Of a stretch of DNA of 64,000 nt, positions 30,258 to 41,155 are shown piece after piece. The stretch comes from Rhizoclosmatium globosum (lineage: Eukaryota; Chytridiomycota; Chytridiomycetes; Chytridiales; Chytriomycetaceae), in NCBI GenBank assembly GCA_002104985.1, contig MCGO01000142.1, positions 1 to 64,000 on the forward strand, read 5' to 3'. Positions within the stretch are counted from its first letter, which is position 1; every line of letters starts with the position of its first letter. The notes under the pieces are model-generated. The model was not told where the DNA came from. It ran no database searches and saw nothing but the letters and a program-made list of their open reading frames with translations. A program made the position numbers and the translations under genes.

Positions 30258-33200
30258 TCAAATATTCCTCATAACTCTTTCAACTGACTCTCTTCTTCCC
30301 AATTCTTCATTCTTAAACCTCAGAAACCTTTCATTGTAGGTCATATCAATTTGAGCTCGAACATCCTCAAACTCTTGAAGAATCTGCATTAACGACTCCC
30401 TGGTAAGTTTATACAGGATACATGTTGCGGTGGCTTGCGCAGTTGCTGTACGTGGTATGTTTGCAATTAATGCAAGCTCTAGGATGAAAAACCATGAGTA
30501 ACTTCAATAAGAAGCAAAAACCCACCACCAAAGAAATCTCCCTCCTTTAGAGAAGCCACAACTTTTGATTCAACTCGGATATCAACTGTTCCACTTTTGA
30601 TAAAGTACTTTGTTGCTGTAGTGTAAGTAATCAAGCTTGCAAAAGCCATTTTCTTACCATTTCTTCTGCCATATCACCATGAGAGAATATATAGTCACCA
30701 TTCACCTGACACACAGCAATAAGAGCGTGTCCAATTTTTCCTAGAAATTCTTCATCCCTTCCATCATTTTGTTGGCGATTTAAAAATGGCACTTTTGTTG
30801 CCAAATTCTTAGCAACCATTATCTTTCGCACCTCCTCTTCTTCTGCAACTTTTGCCATCCTTACTCGGTATATTCCATCTACTTTGCGTTTGACATCCTC
30901 AAATTCTTCCAGGATTGATGTGAATGAAGCTCTTGTCAGTTTGTAGAGCATGCAAGATCCAGCTGCCTGAACAGTTGCAGTACGGGGAATATTTCCTATT
31001 AATGCAACCTCTATATGAAAGTGTAAATGCAAGATCTGAAATTCAAGAGCTACCTCCAAAGAAAGCTCCTTCACTAAGTGTTGCAACATGTTTTCCTTGT
31101 GCCAAGATGTTAATTGTTCCGGAAACAATGAAGTACTGATTCAAATTAGAGGCAATTATAAATTGATAAACATACCATTTCCATTCCAACTTGTCCTTGT
31201 GTAAAAATAATATCCCCAGCCACAAAATAACATGGTAGAAACTCTGATGCAACTTTCCCAACAAAAAGTTCATCACGTCCATCACTTTCTTGCCTGCGTA
31301 AGAATGATACTTTGGATATCAAGTCTCTGCAGTTATGGATTGCAATTTCCATTTTCAGTGAGTCATTCATCTCATTAAGAAGTGTGGCCTAATTAATGCG
31401 GAATGAGATGCTATGTTGAGTAGGTCAGTTTCTCACCTCTTCAAAGTATTTTCCACGATATTTTAGGTCATAATATTTCAAAATTTTACGACGTGTTGGT
31501 GGTGCAAGATCTTTCCATCTCATGTATTCATGTAATTCATCGAGTTTCTGCTTGTAAAGTCTACCAGAGGCATCAAGACCCATAGCAAGAGAGGAAACTG
31601 CTCCAACAATAGCAGCATACTATTTATGGTTTTAGTCATTGAAAGTGTTGTATTCAGATTTACCAATCCAGCTCCTGTCATAGCAAACATTAGCACCAAC
31701 CATTGCTCAGAGGAATTGAAAGGTTTGTAGCCAATTGGGAATGCATTGCCAACACTCTGCAAATCATTAGGATTCACACTGCCAAGTATTCATTATACTA
31801 ACAACAAAGAGTGCCCACGTATACTGTTGCCAAATAGTCAAATGTTCATAAGGCTCAATTTCTGGATTATTGTATCCCTCCAATCGACTTGTTAGGAACA
31901 AGATGCAAGCTTCAATATGGAGAAACACACAAAACAGAAACACCAATGGGAAAATTAAGCTAGTTGAATGACCAATCCCAAGACCCTGCTGAAAATATCT
32001 TAGTATCTGTTTGTAGATTGGAGATGTTGTAAATATTCCAGGAAGCTTGTAAAGCCGCAAAAGACGAATGATCCACAAATACTGTGACCCAGTGAATGGC
32101 AATAAATCAAATGGCAAAGCAGTCACAAAATCAATAATAAATCCATGTTTCAAATAATGAGCTTGCCAATGTTTGAGTTCAAGCTCCTGCCTGAATTGTG
32201 AGGCTGCAAACTTTTGATTGATTGACAAGAAGTCCAGAAGTATGTCATAAAGATTGACTCCAGTCAAGAACAAACTATATCCAGTTGGTATTGGAACATT
32301 AAATGCAAGGCCAAATGGAATTACCCAAAGTTTTACAATATGAAGAACTAAATGTTTAAGTTAACTTTGTTGTGTGATGTGCAGTAACCCACCAGAAAAG
32401 GTTACTTGAGATTTGACATAAAGAGATGACATGGGATTGATTCCGTATTTCCAAAATGATTGGCTCGTAGCTTTTTCTTGTTGTATTGATGCCAATGATC
32501 CCTTTCGTGTATACTTTGACTCAGTTGCAACAGCTTTTAGTTTATCTTGAATTTTTGATTTTCTTTTTTGGTTTGGTGCATTTTCATTGAGGCTCTCAGA
32601 TTGAACAGTGATTGTCGTTTGTAATTGCAGTTCACGTTGCTCATCCTGAGCTTCATCATTATCATTCATGATTTCCACTTCTGATATTAAGCCAGATCTA
32701 CTTGCAAGGCAGCTTTTTTGTTTGAAATGGTCAACAATTCGATGAGTTGGTTTAAGTGTCAAAACAGTGTCTTTCCTTGGAAGAAATGATGGCTTCTTGG
32801 TTAAAATTGATTCAGATGCAAGTGATATTGACGAGTTTATCATAGATTGATGAGCAGAATGAATGTTTAGGCCACTTTGAGGAAGTATTCCTGTAGAATT
32901 GACCAACTCTCGAAATGACAAAATTGAGGCAAAAGGCCAATTTGCTATGTTATTTGTGTTTTCAAATTGCTCTTCTGTTACTTCCTTAGCTTCAGGGAAA
33001 TCATCAGGCCAAGTCAGACTTGTTTCAATTTTTGACGGAATATTATGAGTGGGAAGAATTGCTGATGCCGTTTGGTGGGTGTCAAGAGCATCAGAAATAG
33101 TGTCTGAAGATTTGCTTGTGATTTCCAGGAAGTTGATGTTGTTTTTTTCAAGAGCGGAACTAGCTGCAGTGAGTAGCTTTCCTAACTTTACGGCCAACGG

Positions 33201-33299
33201 CTGCAACTGCTTCACATGAGCTTCAAGTGCCTCAAACTTTTCGTGATATTCTCTTGCTGCGTGTATCAGCTCTATGACGGGAACTGTGTGCACGTCCAT
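30258..33299 (-). CDS. Cyclic-nucleotide-gated channel, paralog 1, two CNBDs, GYK filter
   Basis: Predicted plasma-membrane channel of the CNG/HCN superfamily. The N-terminus (310 residues) is helical then disordered. S1-S3 include LWVIPFGLAFNVPIP, GYSLFLTGVNLYDILLDF and GFIIDFVTALPFDLLPF. S4 is short on charge (IIRLLRLYKLPGIF). S5 is IFPLVFLFCVFLHIEACILF. The pore reads GNAFPIGYKPFNSSEQW, aligning with HCN LCIGYG but with Lys for the second Gly. S6 and a C-linker (DASGRLYKQKLDELHEYM, LAPPTRRKILKYYDLKYRG) precede two CNBDs with FGEVALIGNIPRTATV and FGELALIANIPRTATA. About seven introns, frame clean. It is paralogous to the gene at 41156-44504. Confidence 0.9.
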
Positions 33300-33472
33300 A
33301 TCAGAGGATGGACGGCAATCTTGATGATCTTTTTGTGGTGAGTTAAAACATAGATTTTTTCAGTAAAAACGGGTTGTGGCATATGTTAATATTATGAACA
33401 GAAAGTCTTGAAGTCTTATATTTAAGCTTCTGCTCTACTTCCCTCCATCAACAATGCAAAACCAAACCCATT

Positions 33473-35594
33473 TCAACCCCGGTCATCTTCTTCGACCTCA
33501 CTTTTACCCCTTGAAGTGCCTCCAGCGCTACTGCTAGCTAAGATTGCTGGAGGTTGCAAAGGAGACGCGTACGGTTTCGCAGCCATACTTGTACTTCGTG
33601 CAGCTTGTATTGGGCTTCCTCCACCTGCTGCAGCACCACCAGATTTCTTGTTCAACAAAGATTGGAAGAAGTTTGAAAGAACTTCGTTGTCCGACCCAGC
33701 CACCGCTGGTTTGGAACTAAAGCTTGATGTGGCAGGGTTTGAGAATGATGATGACGATGGAAGGGGCGAAGGGGAGCCGGGCGCCGTAAAAGATGCGTTC
33801 GGGGAAGCCTGGATAGTAGATAATAAGCATTGGTATGGCGCGTTACATCGCAAAAAACTTACATCATTTAATCCAGTCATTGGAAGCTTGTTTCGTAAAG
33901 CAGCAGACGCACTCTGTTCCTTAAGTTTTGCGAGCTTTGCAAGCTTTTGACTAACGTCTTCGAGCATATCTGAACTGGATGCAGCGCCACTGCTGGTAGA
34001 ATTGGCAAAGCGATTGGAAAAGGACTCTGATGGCATGGTATATGGAGATCCGGTAACACTCGCGTTTCCAGTTGACATTGTATTCAGAAGCTCCAAATTT
34101 CGTTCCAAGAATACTTGTTCTTCGTCTGCGAGAACCAGAGGTTTCGAATTCTTGGACTGGTTTGCATAAAGGTCAGAAGGGACAAAAATCAAGGAAGAGA
34201 AAAGTTACCCTGCTACTACCAGGATTCTTAATTTCACTTTCATACAACGCCCTTCCCATTGCCAGACTGCTTACGTCCCCGTCAACAGGTTCTACACCAC
34301 TTTCCCATCCAGCCATAGCTTCACAACTAAAGCCGTTTCCTTGTACTTTTATCAGACCCCAGTTATCCCAACCAGCTGGAACTCGAACAAGCTCACGGTC
34401 AATGACTTCAGGTCGGTATGGGAATGGAAACGCAAGAGCGGTTTCTGAGGATCGCAACAGCTTGTGAAGAATAAAGGTGCGAAGTTGGTCAATAGTTTTC
34501 GGTTTGAAGATTGATGTGTAAAAGAGAGACGCGCCATCTGTTTGTTTATGAGTTGATGAATTTGTGAAAGGTCATTTTTACATTTCAGGCAAATAGTTCG
34601 AAGAGTTTGTTGAATATAGTCGAACGTTCCTTCTCCGTATCCATGTTCTCGTTCCAGTGTGGCCATCATATCAGACTGTGATTAGAAAATGTCTTTAGTT
34701 GAATTGTAGTATCACTCAACTCCTCACCTTTGAGCACACTACAATAATAGGAATCCCAAGGTTATTCGTCAACACGCCCTGACCAAGCGGTAATGTGACA
34801 GAATGAGCCGCCATACTTGCATCCAAAGTAGTTGAGTTGAATCTAAGGGTATTTCCAGACACATCCGGCTCTCTATATTCCCTGAACGCAGTTTCAACTA
34901 AAATCCCACATTAAAACCACATGATTGAGAAATCAAAAACGAACTTTGCTTCCTGTCTTCTGGAGTAGCTTCGCCGGCCATGGCCTTCCCAAGCACACCC
35001 AGATACTTTTCCAGTTTCTCCATAAATAGCCATGGTTTTGACCAATCGAGCACAATGACTGCTGCAGAGGAATGTATATTGTCCCGGTGTACAGCAAATC
35101 GTAGAAGCGGGGCAAACTCGACATCGTCCATTTCATAGAGTCCAACGATGGCAGCAGGCTCCTCCGCGTCATTGTCGTCGAATACTTCCGCATATCTGAC
35201 ACGTTTGCATTAATATGCAAAAGGTACAGTTTTAAGGGGTAGTCCTACGAGTAGCCCATGGCAAGGGATGACAGCGAATCCAGAGGTTCCATTTGTTGAT
35301 GCGCCGAGTCCTGGTGGCCAATTGAAGCGAGAATTGATGATTTGCCAGACTGAGAGTCGCCTAGTGAGAAGGGATGGATGAGTAATGGATAGACAGGCCT
35401 AGGAACGAAGGTGACTCACCCATCACGAGCAGTGAGCACGTGGGTGTTGCGCGGGTTGTTGACGCTTCCCTCAGAATTGAAGCCCAAATGTCGGTGGTGG
35501 TGGTGTTGGTGGTCGCCTCCGCTTTCTCTTTCATTTGTCCTTTCGTTTTCGCCCCAATCCAATTTCTTGAAAATGGTTTGATCCCCTGTGACAT
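33473..35594 (-). CDS. DYNC1LI1: Cytoplasmic dynein light intermediate chain
   Basis: Dynein-1 (or related dynein-2) subunit linking the motor to cargo adaptors. After DIWASILREA the P-loop reads GDSQSGKSSI across an intron (35340-35410), then VIVLDWSKPWLFMEKLEKYL (about 35000-35060), VPAGWDNWGLIKV (about 34350), and ADEEQVFLERNLELLN (about 34110). The C-terminus is Ser/Pro-rich with NEVLSNFFQSLLNKKSG, the position of the adaptor-binding helix. Stop at 33473-33475. The first ATG (35594) lies about 10 bases from the UGDH 5' exon, so the internal ATG at 35533 may be used instead. Gene symbol is by homology; light chain 1 versus 2 or dynein-2 is not resolved. Confidence 0.88.
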
Positions 35595-35602
35595 TAACCA
35601 AA

Positions 35603-37557
35603 GATGTTGCTCTTGCTAACCTTCAACGCATTCAGCCAAACTACAAGCTTAAGATCTGCTGTATCGGTGCCGGTTACGTTGGTGCGTGTGCCCTTTGATC
35701 TGCTCTCCCGTCTCCCTCCCTTGTGCTTTGACAGCTTTAATATGAACCTCATCCCCTTCCACGTCGCCGCGAACTTCCTGATCACTGATCGTTTTGCACT
35801 ATGAAACTCAGGTGGACCAACTTGTGCTGTTATTGCCCACAAATGCCCAGACATCAAAGTAACCATCGTTGACATCAACCAACAACGTATCGATGCCTGG
35901 AACTCCCAAAATATTCCAATCTACGAGCCTGGACTGGAGGAGATTGTTTTCGCTCAGCGTGGAAAGAACTTGTTCTTCTCAACAGATGTCGATGGTACTA
36001 TTTTGGAGGCCGACTTGATTTTCGTTTCAGTCAACACTCCAACCAAGAAGGGAGGAATTGGAGCTGGTTTCGCTGCTGATCTTGCGTGAGTCTCTCTGCC
36101 CACGCCGCATCGTCTAGTGTCGATTGTGAACTTGTAACACGTCATATTGAGATTTTCTCAACACAACTTGGATCATCACTACGAACTGCTTATTTGCTGG
36201 AGAACTCTGTAATCAATTCAACTCTTTGATCGTCAACTATAGCCCCAAGATCACCCATCTCTTTTCCTGTTCATCACTCACTCAAAAACTGAACAACCAT
36301 CAATCAAAAACCATAGATACGTCGAAGCCGCCACTAGAAACATTGCCAAAATCGCCAAGTCCCACAAAATCGTTATTGAAAAGTCCACAGTCCCATGCCG
36401 TACCGCCGAGTCCATGCGCAAGATTTTGGACGCAAACTCCCGTCCTGGAGTCACCTTCGACATCCTCTCCAACCCAGAGTTCTTGGCTGAAGGAACCGCC
36501 ATCAAGGACTTGTTGCACCCTGACCGTGTTTTGATCGGTCACTTGGACACTGAGAGTGGAAAGCGTGCACAGGAGGCATTGACTAGTGTGTATGCTCACT
36601 GGGTGCCAAAGGAGCGTATTGTTACTACTAGATTGTGGAGTTCTGAGTTGACTAAGCTGGTATGTTACTTGAGTCTGTGTGGGGTTGAGGTTAAATGGTG
36701 CATGACAGGCTGCTAACGCCATGTTGGCTCAACGTATTTCCAGCATCAACTCTCTCAGCGCTATTTGTGAAGCGACTGGTGCCGATGTTGACGAGGTTGC
36801 ATACGCTTGTGGACTTGACTCCCGTATTGGTCCCAAATTCTTGAAGGCCTCCGTCGGATTCGGTGGTTCGTGTTTCCAAAAGGACATTTTGAACTTGGTC
36901 TACCTCTCCCAGAGTTTGCACTTGCCTGAAGTTGCCGAGTACTGGAACCAGGTAATGCCACGACTACATCTTTGTCCATCAAAACTCATTATTCTCCATC
37001 AGGTTGTCATCATGAACGAATACCAAAAGCGTCGTTTCGCCGAACAAGTTGTTCGTGAGCTCTTCAACACTATCACAAACAAGAAGATTGCAATCTTCGG
37101 ATTCGCCTTCAAGAAGGACACTGGAGACACGAGAGAAAGTGCTGCTATCACATTGATTCAATACTTCTTGAAGGAGAATGCGAACATCCGTGTTTATGAC
37201 CCTAAGGTTCCAGAGTCCCAGATGCGTTACGATTTGGTTGTTGATGGAGGTGTTGACCAGGCGCATTGTGAGTGTCTTGCTTTTATCTGTTGTTGAAAGA
37301 ATAGGATTTAATTTGGTGTTTTTGCAGACAACAAGTTTGTCACTGTTCACGACTCTGCATACGCGGCTGCTGAAGGATGTGACGCTGTTGTCGTTGTTAC
37401 GGAGTGGGATGAGTTTAAGACTTTGGACTACACCAAGATCTACGAGAAGATGAACAAACCTGCATGTGTGTTTGACGGAAGATTGATCTTGCCTTTGAAC
37501 AAGCTGAAGGACATTGGGTTCAAGACAATCTGCATTGGAAAGAGCTTGCCACACTAA
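35603..37557 (+). CDS. UGDH: UDP-glucose 6-dehydrogenase
   Basis: Oxidises UDP-glucose to UDP-glucuronate using NAD+. Exons are about 35603-35681, 35812-36085, 36317-36659, 36709-36951, 37003-37267 and 37328-37557. The Rossmann motif [17 protein letters not shown] spans the first intron. [17 protein letters not shown] and [18 protein letters not shown] (catalytic Cys) are complete, and [17 protein letters not shown] follows. The coding frame of exon 1 ([15 protein letters not shown]) has no in-frame ATG: the nearby ATG at 35603 is in another frame. A missing base or an upstream exon is needed. Splice sites of the other exons are canonical and in phase. Confidence 0.92.
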
Positions 37558-37772
37558 GGATTTCATACTTTTTTTTCAATTTCATTTTAAAATGGGGTGT
37601 TGCGAATTTGAGTTGAGGATTTGACATTCTTGTTTCATTGCGTTCAATGTTTTGAAATGAACGTGTAGTTTATCGCATCGTTTTTATTCAACTGTCTTAC
37701 GCAGAGTCCATATAGACTAATGCTCTTCTTCAATCGTTACTTTGTCTGTTCCTGCTAGCCCATTTCAACCTC

Positions 37773-39013
37773 CTACTTCTGAATCAGGTTCATTGGTGCA
37801 TCCTGACCATTACCATCCCTCACACCAAACGTGGTAAAACTCTTAACCAAGACTCCATCCTTTGGCATCTCCAAAGTCGGCCAACTCAAACCATTTGCCT
37901 TCTTCAACGTAACCTCAATCTTGGTTCCCAAAACCATATACTTGCACGCATCTGGAGTAATTTCCAACGCCAAAGGAATTTCTTCCACGTATGTTTTCGC
38001 AGAGTCAAGGAACGCGGCTGAGATGGACAGCGTTGTTGGAGTGAATGTAACCGTTGTACGCGCCTTGTCCGCCTTCTTTGCAAAGATAGATACAATCACT
38101 GTGGTTGGAGTTTGGTACCAGTCGCGACGACATTCAATGCTTTGAGATTCCGCGGTCTACATAGTTGTTTCACATTGGTTTCAACATCGAAATAACAAAT
38201 ACAGAGCTGTTACGCACCTCTTGATCCAAGAAACGGTGCTTTCCAACTTTACATCCGCCGATTTTGAGGAATTCGTCGAATTCAAGGACTTTACGCGAAC
38301 AGCATGACCATCCTTTGCTTCCTTCATGGAAAATAGGGGATCCACTATGGAACACACATTCTGCGGTGCGAGACTCGTCGCCAGTGAAGGTGTGCGTGCA
38401 AGTCTTTCTCTTGCAGCTGGTTCCGATGGGGATGACGGCGTTAGGGGCGTCGTTGAGGTCTTCCTCTTTGATTGCAGGTGTGACGGCGGGCGTGGATGGC
38501 TTTGAAGCTGGAGGAGTTGCTTTTGTGGCAGCAGGGGCAGCAGCACCATAGACTTCTTTGCCATCGATAATTGTGGTTGGTTTTGCTGTTACAGCTGCGG
38601 GTGTGGTTGGGACTGGAGTGGTTGTAGCAGAGACTGGAACGTGGCGGCCGACGGTACATCCTGTTCCATCGTTGGTTTAGAAGAGTTGAAGACAGAGTTG
38701 GTGGAAAGAAGGGCTCACCAGGGATGTTCATGAAGTCGTTGAAATCAGTGACACGCTTTGGACAGCACGACCAGCCCTTCAAAGCATCATGAAAGACCTG
38801 ATTTGAATTAGTTTGTTATTTGATAGAAAGATGGATCTGTTTAAGGAAGAACCTACTGGAGCACCAGAGTGATGTTCACAGGAAGTCTCGCCGTTGTCAT
38901 CTTCAACGTACTTCTTGTTGCAACCTAATGGAGAAATGTCGATCTTGTTAGAAGGATGTACTCATCAGGAACAACAGCAACTCGCCCTTATTTCCGCAAG
39001 TGAGTGAAGCCAT
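37773..39013 (-). CDS. CHORDC1: CHORD and CS domain protein (CHORDC1/CHP-1)
   Basis: HSP90 co-chaperone family. CHORD1 runs from MASLTCGNK through [20 protein letters not shown] and [19 protein letters not shown] Pro/Thr/Ala linker follows. CHORD2 is [15 protein letters not shown] ... [20 protein letters not shown]. The CS domain is [20 protein letters not shown] ... [16 protein letters not shown] ... [13 protein letters not shown] text to the stop at 37773. Two CHORDs plus CS is the animal/fungal arrangement. The first intron seems to use a GC donor (AAGG|GCGAGT) if the sequence is right. RNA would confirm it. Confidence 0.92.
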
Positions 39014-39305
39014 TTGTTTGATTTTGAGACAACTTTCCATTTCATTCTATCGCTGCCAAGCTGTAACTTCAACAACCAATAGTAATCAAACTCTTTGTGT
39101 GAATTTCCTTACGTGAATAATATAATTTCATCATAGTTTATCACACAACGTGCGCATAACTTTACATACATCTTCATATCCGTATCTCTGGAAAGAATTG
39201 AGTTTTCTGAAAGCCCACCTAGACTATTCCTGTTAATCTCCTTCATCAAACATCTTTAACGGGAAATCAAGAAATGAAAAAGAAAAGAATCCAAAAAAGC
39301 GAAAG

Positions 39306-40235
39306 ATGCTCAGCTGCGACACCCTGAGCAGCTGTCCGATCTGCTTCTCCGAGTATTCCCGCGCCGATGGAGTTCTCCCTGTCCGCTTTGACTGTTCGCA
39401 TGCCATGTGCACAACGTGTCTTGATTCGATGCTTCTTCTGACGCCGAACGGGGCGCTGTGTCCCGTGTGCCGCCACCGAATTCTCGCGTGTCTTCGGCGG
39501 AATGCGGGACATTTGGTGTGCGAGGAACTGTTGGTGGCGGCGGAGGTGGCGGCGTCGTCGTCGTCATCGTCGTCTGTGTCCACGACTTCGACTGCCGCTT
39601 CAAAACAACACCACCACCACCACCACCACCAATCAAACACAGCCACGCCACTTCGCCGCTCGACTCGCTCTTCACTCGCTGCTCCGCCCGCAACAGCCCC
39701 GCCACCTTCCCGCTCCACTTCTTCCACTCCGTCTCCCTCATCTACAGCCGCCTTCAACATGTCTGCTCTGCAACAGTCTCTTCCCCGTGGAAGAGCCCTG
39801 CGCAAACCAGCTTCCTCTTCAGCTATCAAGGACATTGAACGCCGGGTCAACAGCAGGCGGCGGACGAGGCTGCAGCATTCCACCAACAGAGACTCTGGTA
39901 GAGTCCTGCGCTCAATGCGTTCCTCAATGGGAATCACTCATGAATCCACACCGAGCGGTGATGAAGATGAAGACGATGAAGATTCCAACAGTGATGATGA
40001 TGACAACAGAAGTTCGGACATGTTGGTTGTTGAGATTAGTAGTGAAGAAGATGGCAACAAGGCTTCAAAGAGAAACCTGAGGTCAGGTGCAGTGCCGTCG
40101 AAGGCAGCGACACGGGCGAATTCTTCTAGTACTGCAAAACAAGTTGATAATAAGCGGATGACTCGGTCGGAAGCTCGCTCATCTGTCCGAACCACAAGAT
40201 CAATGGGACCTGCACCTGATATCATGCTGGAGTAA
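39306..40235 (+). CDS. RING-finger protein, probable E3 ubiquitin ligase
   Basis: An intronless 309-residue protein. The C3HC4-type RING lies at residues 10-57: CPICFSEYSRADG, FDCSHAMCTTCLD, then CPVCRHRI. The rest is low complexity: a seven-His run encoded by a CAC repeat (about 39604-39630), Ser/Thr/Pro-rich stretches, an acidic block (DEDEDDEDSNSDDDDN near 220) and basic Arg/Ser stretches, suggesting a nuclear protein. The partner and substrate are unknown. Start chosen at the ATG that places the RING near the N-terminus. Confidence 0.85.
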   Translation: MLSCDTLSSCPICFSEYSRADGVLPVRFDCSHAMCTTCLDSMLLLTPNGALCPVCRHRILACLRRNAGHLVCEELLVAAEVAASSSSSSSVSTTSTAASKQHHHHHHHQSNTATPLRRSTRSSLAAPPATAPPPSRSTSSTPSPSSTAAFNMSALQQSLPRGRALRKPASSSAIKDIERRVNSRRRTRLQHSTNRDSGRVLRSMRSSMGITHESTPSGDEDEDDEDSNSDDDDNRSSDMLVVEISSEEDGNKASKRNLRSGAVPSKAATRANSSSTAKQVDNKRMTRSEARSSVRTTRSMGPAPDIMLE

Positions 40236-40418
40236 TGGTGATTCTCACCCTTGACTGATCCTGTCAGTATTCTTTTTGCAATATTCCCACCTATTCTTTG
40301 TATACATATTTCCATGCTGCCTTCTCTCTGCTTTTGTAAACCAATGGTATCTAATAATACAACAATATCTATTCTCTGCATTTCATTTTTATTTGGAGTG
40401 CGAACTAACATCCCATCA

Positions 40419-40982
40419 CTACAGTGCACCAGCCCCATTACTAGAACCGCTGTCCTCAAAAAATTGATCGAAACTAGACATCAACGCGGCGTAAAAGCTC
40501 TTCAACTTGTCTTCTGCCTTGTCTTGTTGAACCCCTATAGTTTCAGAATCTCCAAGACCCAAAGCACAACCAACCTTTCATGTTCTCCATATCAAGGATT
40601 TCAGTGACACGCAAATTGAATTCGAAACCGGTTTCATTTTGGATACTGGCGAGTTTCTCGTGGACACAGGCGTTGAGGTTTTGCTGAATCGTGGCGAGTT
40701 CAGCGAGATGGTCTTTGAGAGGATCGAGATTGAGATTGACGAGAAGGGAGGAAATGAATGTGATTGGTTGATTGAAGTTGGTTGAAGTTGGTTGACGAAG
40801 TAAACGGCGCGTGTTAGGAGCGCAACTTCGATTCTTCAAACGCTATCAAAGAAACTATTACCATTCAAGCGGGATTGCGTTGCTGCGTGGGTTTCACGAA
40901 TGCGAAGAAGCAGCGATTCTGAATCAAAGGAGGGCTCTGGTGTTGAGTTGGTTGGCTGATTCATGGTGGTTTTCTTTTGCAT
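40419..40982 (-). CDS. Small helical protein of unknown function
   Basis: I do not recognise it. The ATG at 40980-40982 gives MQKKTTMNQPTNSTPEPSFD, then LLLRIRETHAATQSRLN. A donor GTAATAG and an acceptor CTCAAAG support an intron of about 130 bases leading to DHLAELATIQQNLNACVHEK and FNLRVTEILDMENMK, and a last exon KAEDKLKSFYAALMSSFDQF ends at 40419. The product is about 120 residues and mostly amphipathic helix, the size and style of a subunit of a coiled-coil complex. It is divergent from channel gene 2, with 173 bases between starts. Confidence 0.5.
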
Positions 40983-41155
40983 GAAGTTCGTTTGATTGTG
41001 TCCGAACTGGTTCCTTGTCCGAATATACGATGAACTCAACTTTCACTTCCTTCACCTTACTTTGAGAGCATTCTTTACATTGTGTGATGTGATGGAATTT
41101 TCAAGCTACAGGAACTTTCTACGGGATCGACACTACTATCGTCATCACCAATATC

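Noticed and set aside
36086..36316. A hidden gene inside the long second intron of UGDH
   Set aside because: The intron is 231 bases, longer than most here, but contains no supported coding or RNA feature.
39600..39640. CAC repeat as a structural or CRISPR-like repeat
   Set aside because: It is a simple trinucleotide run coding a His tract in the RING protein. No spaced repeats are present.
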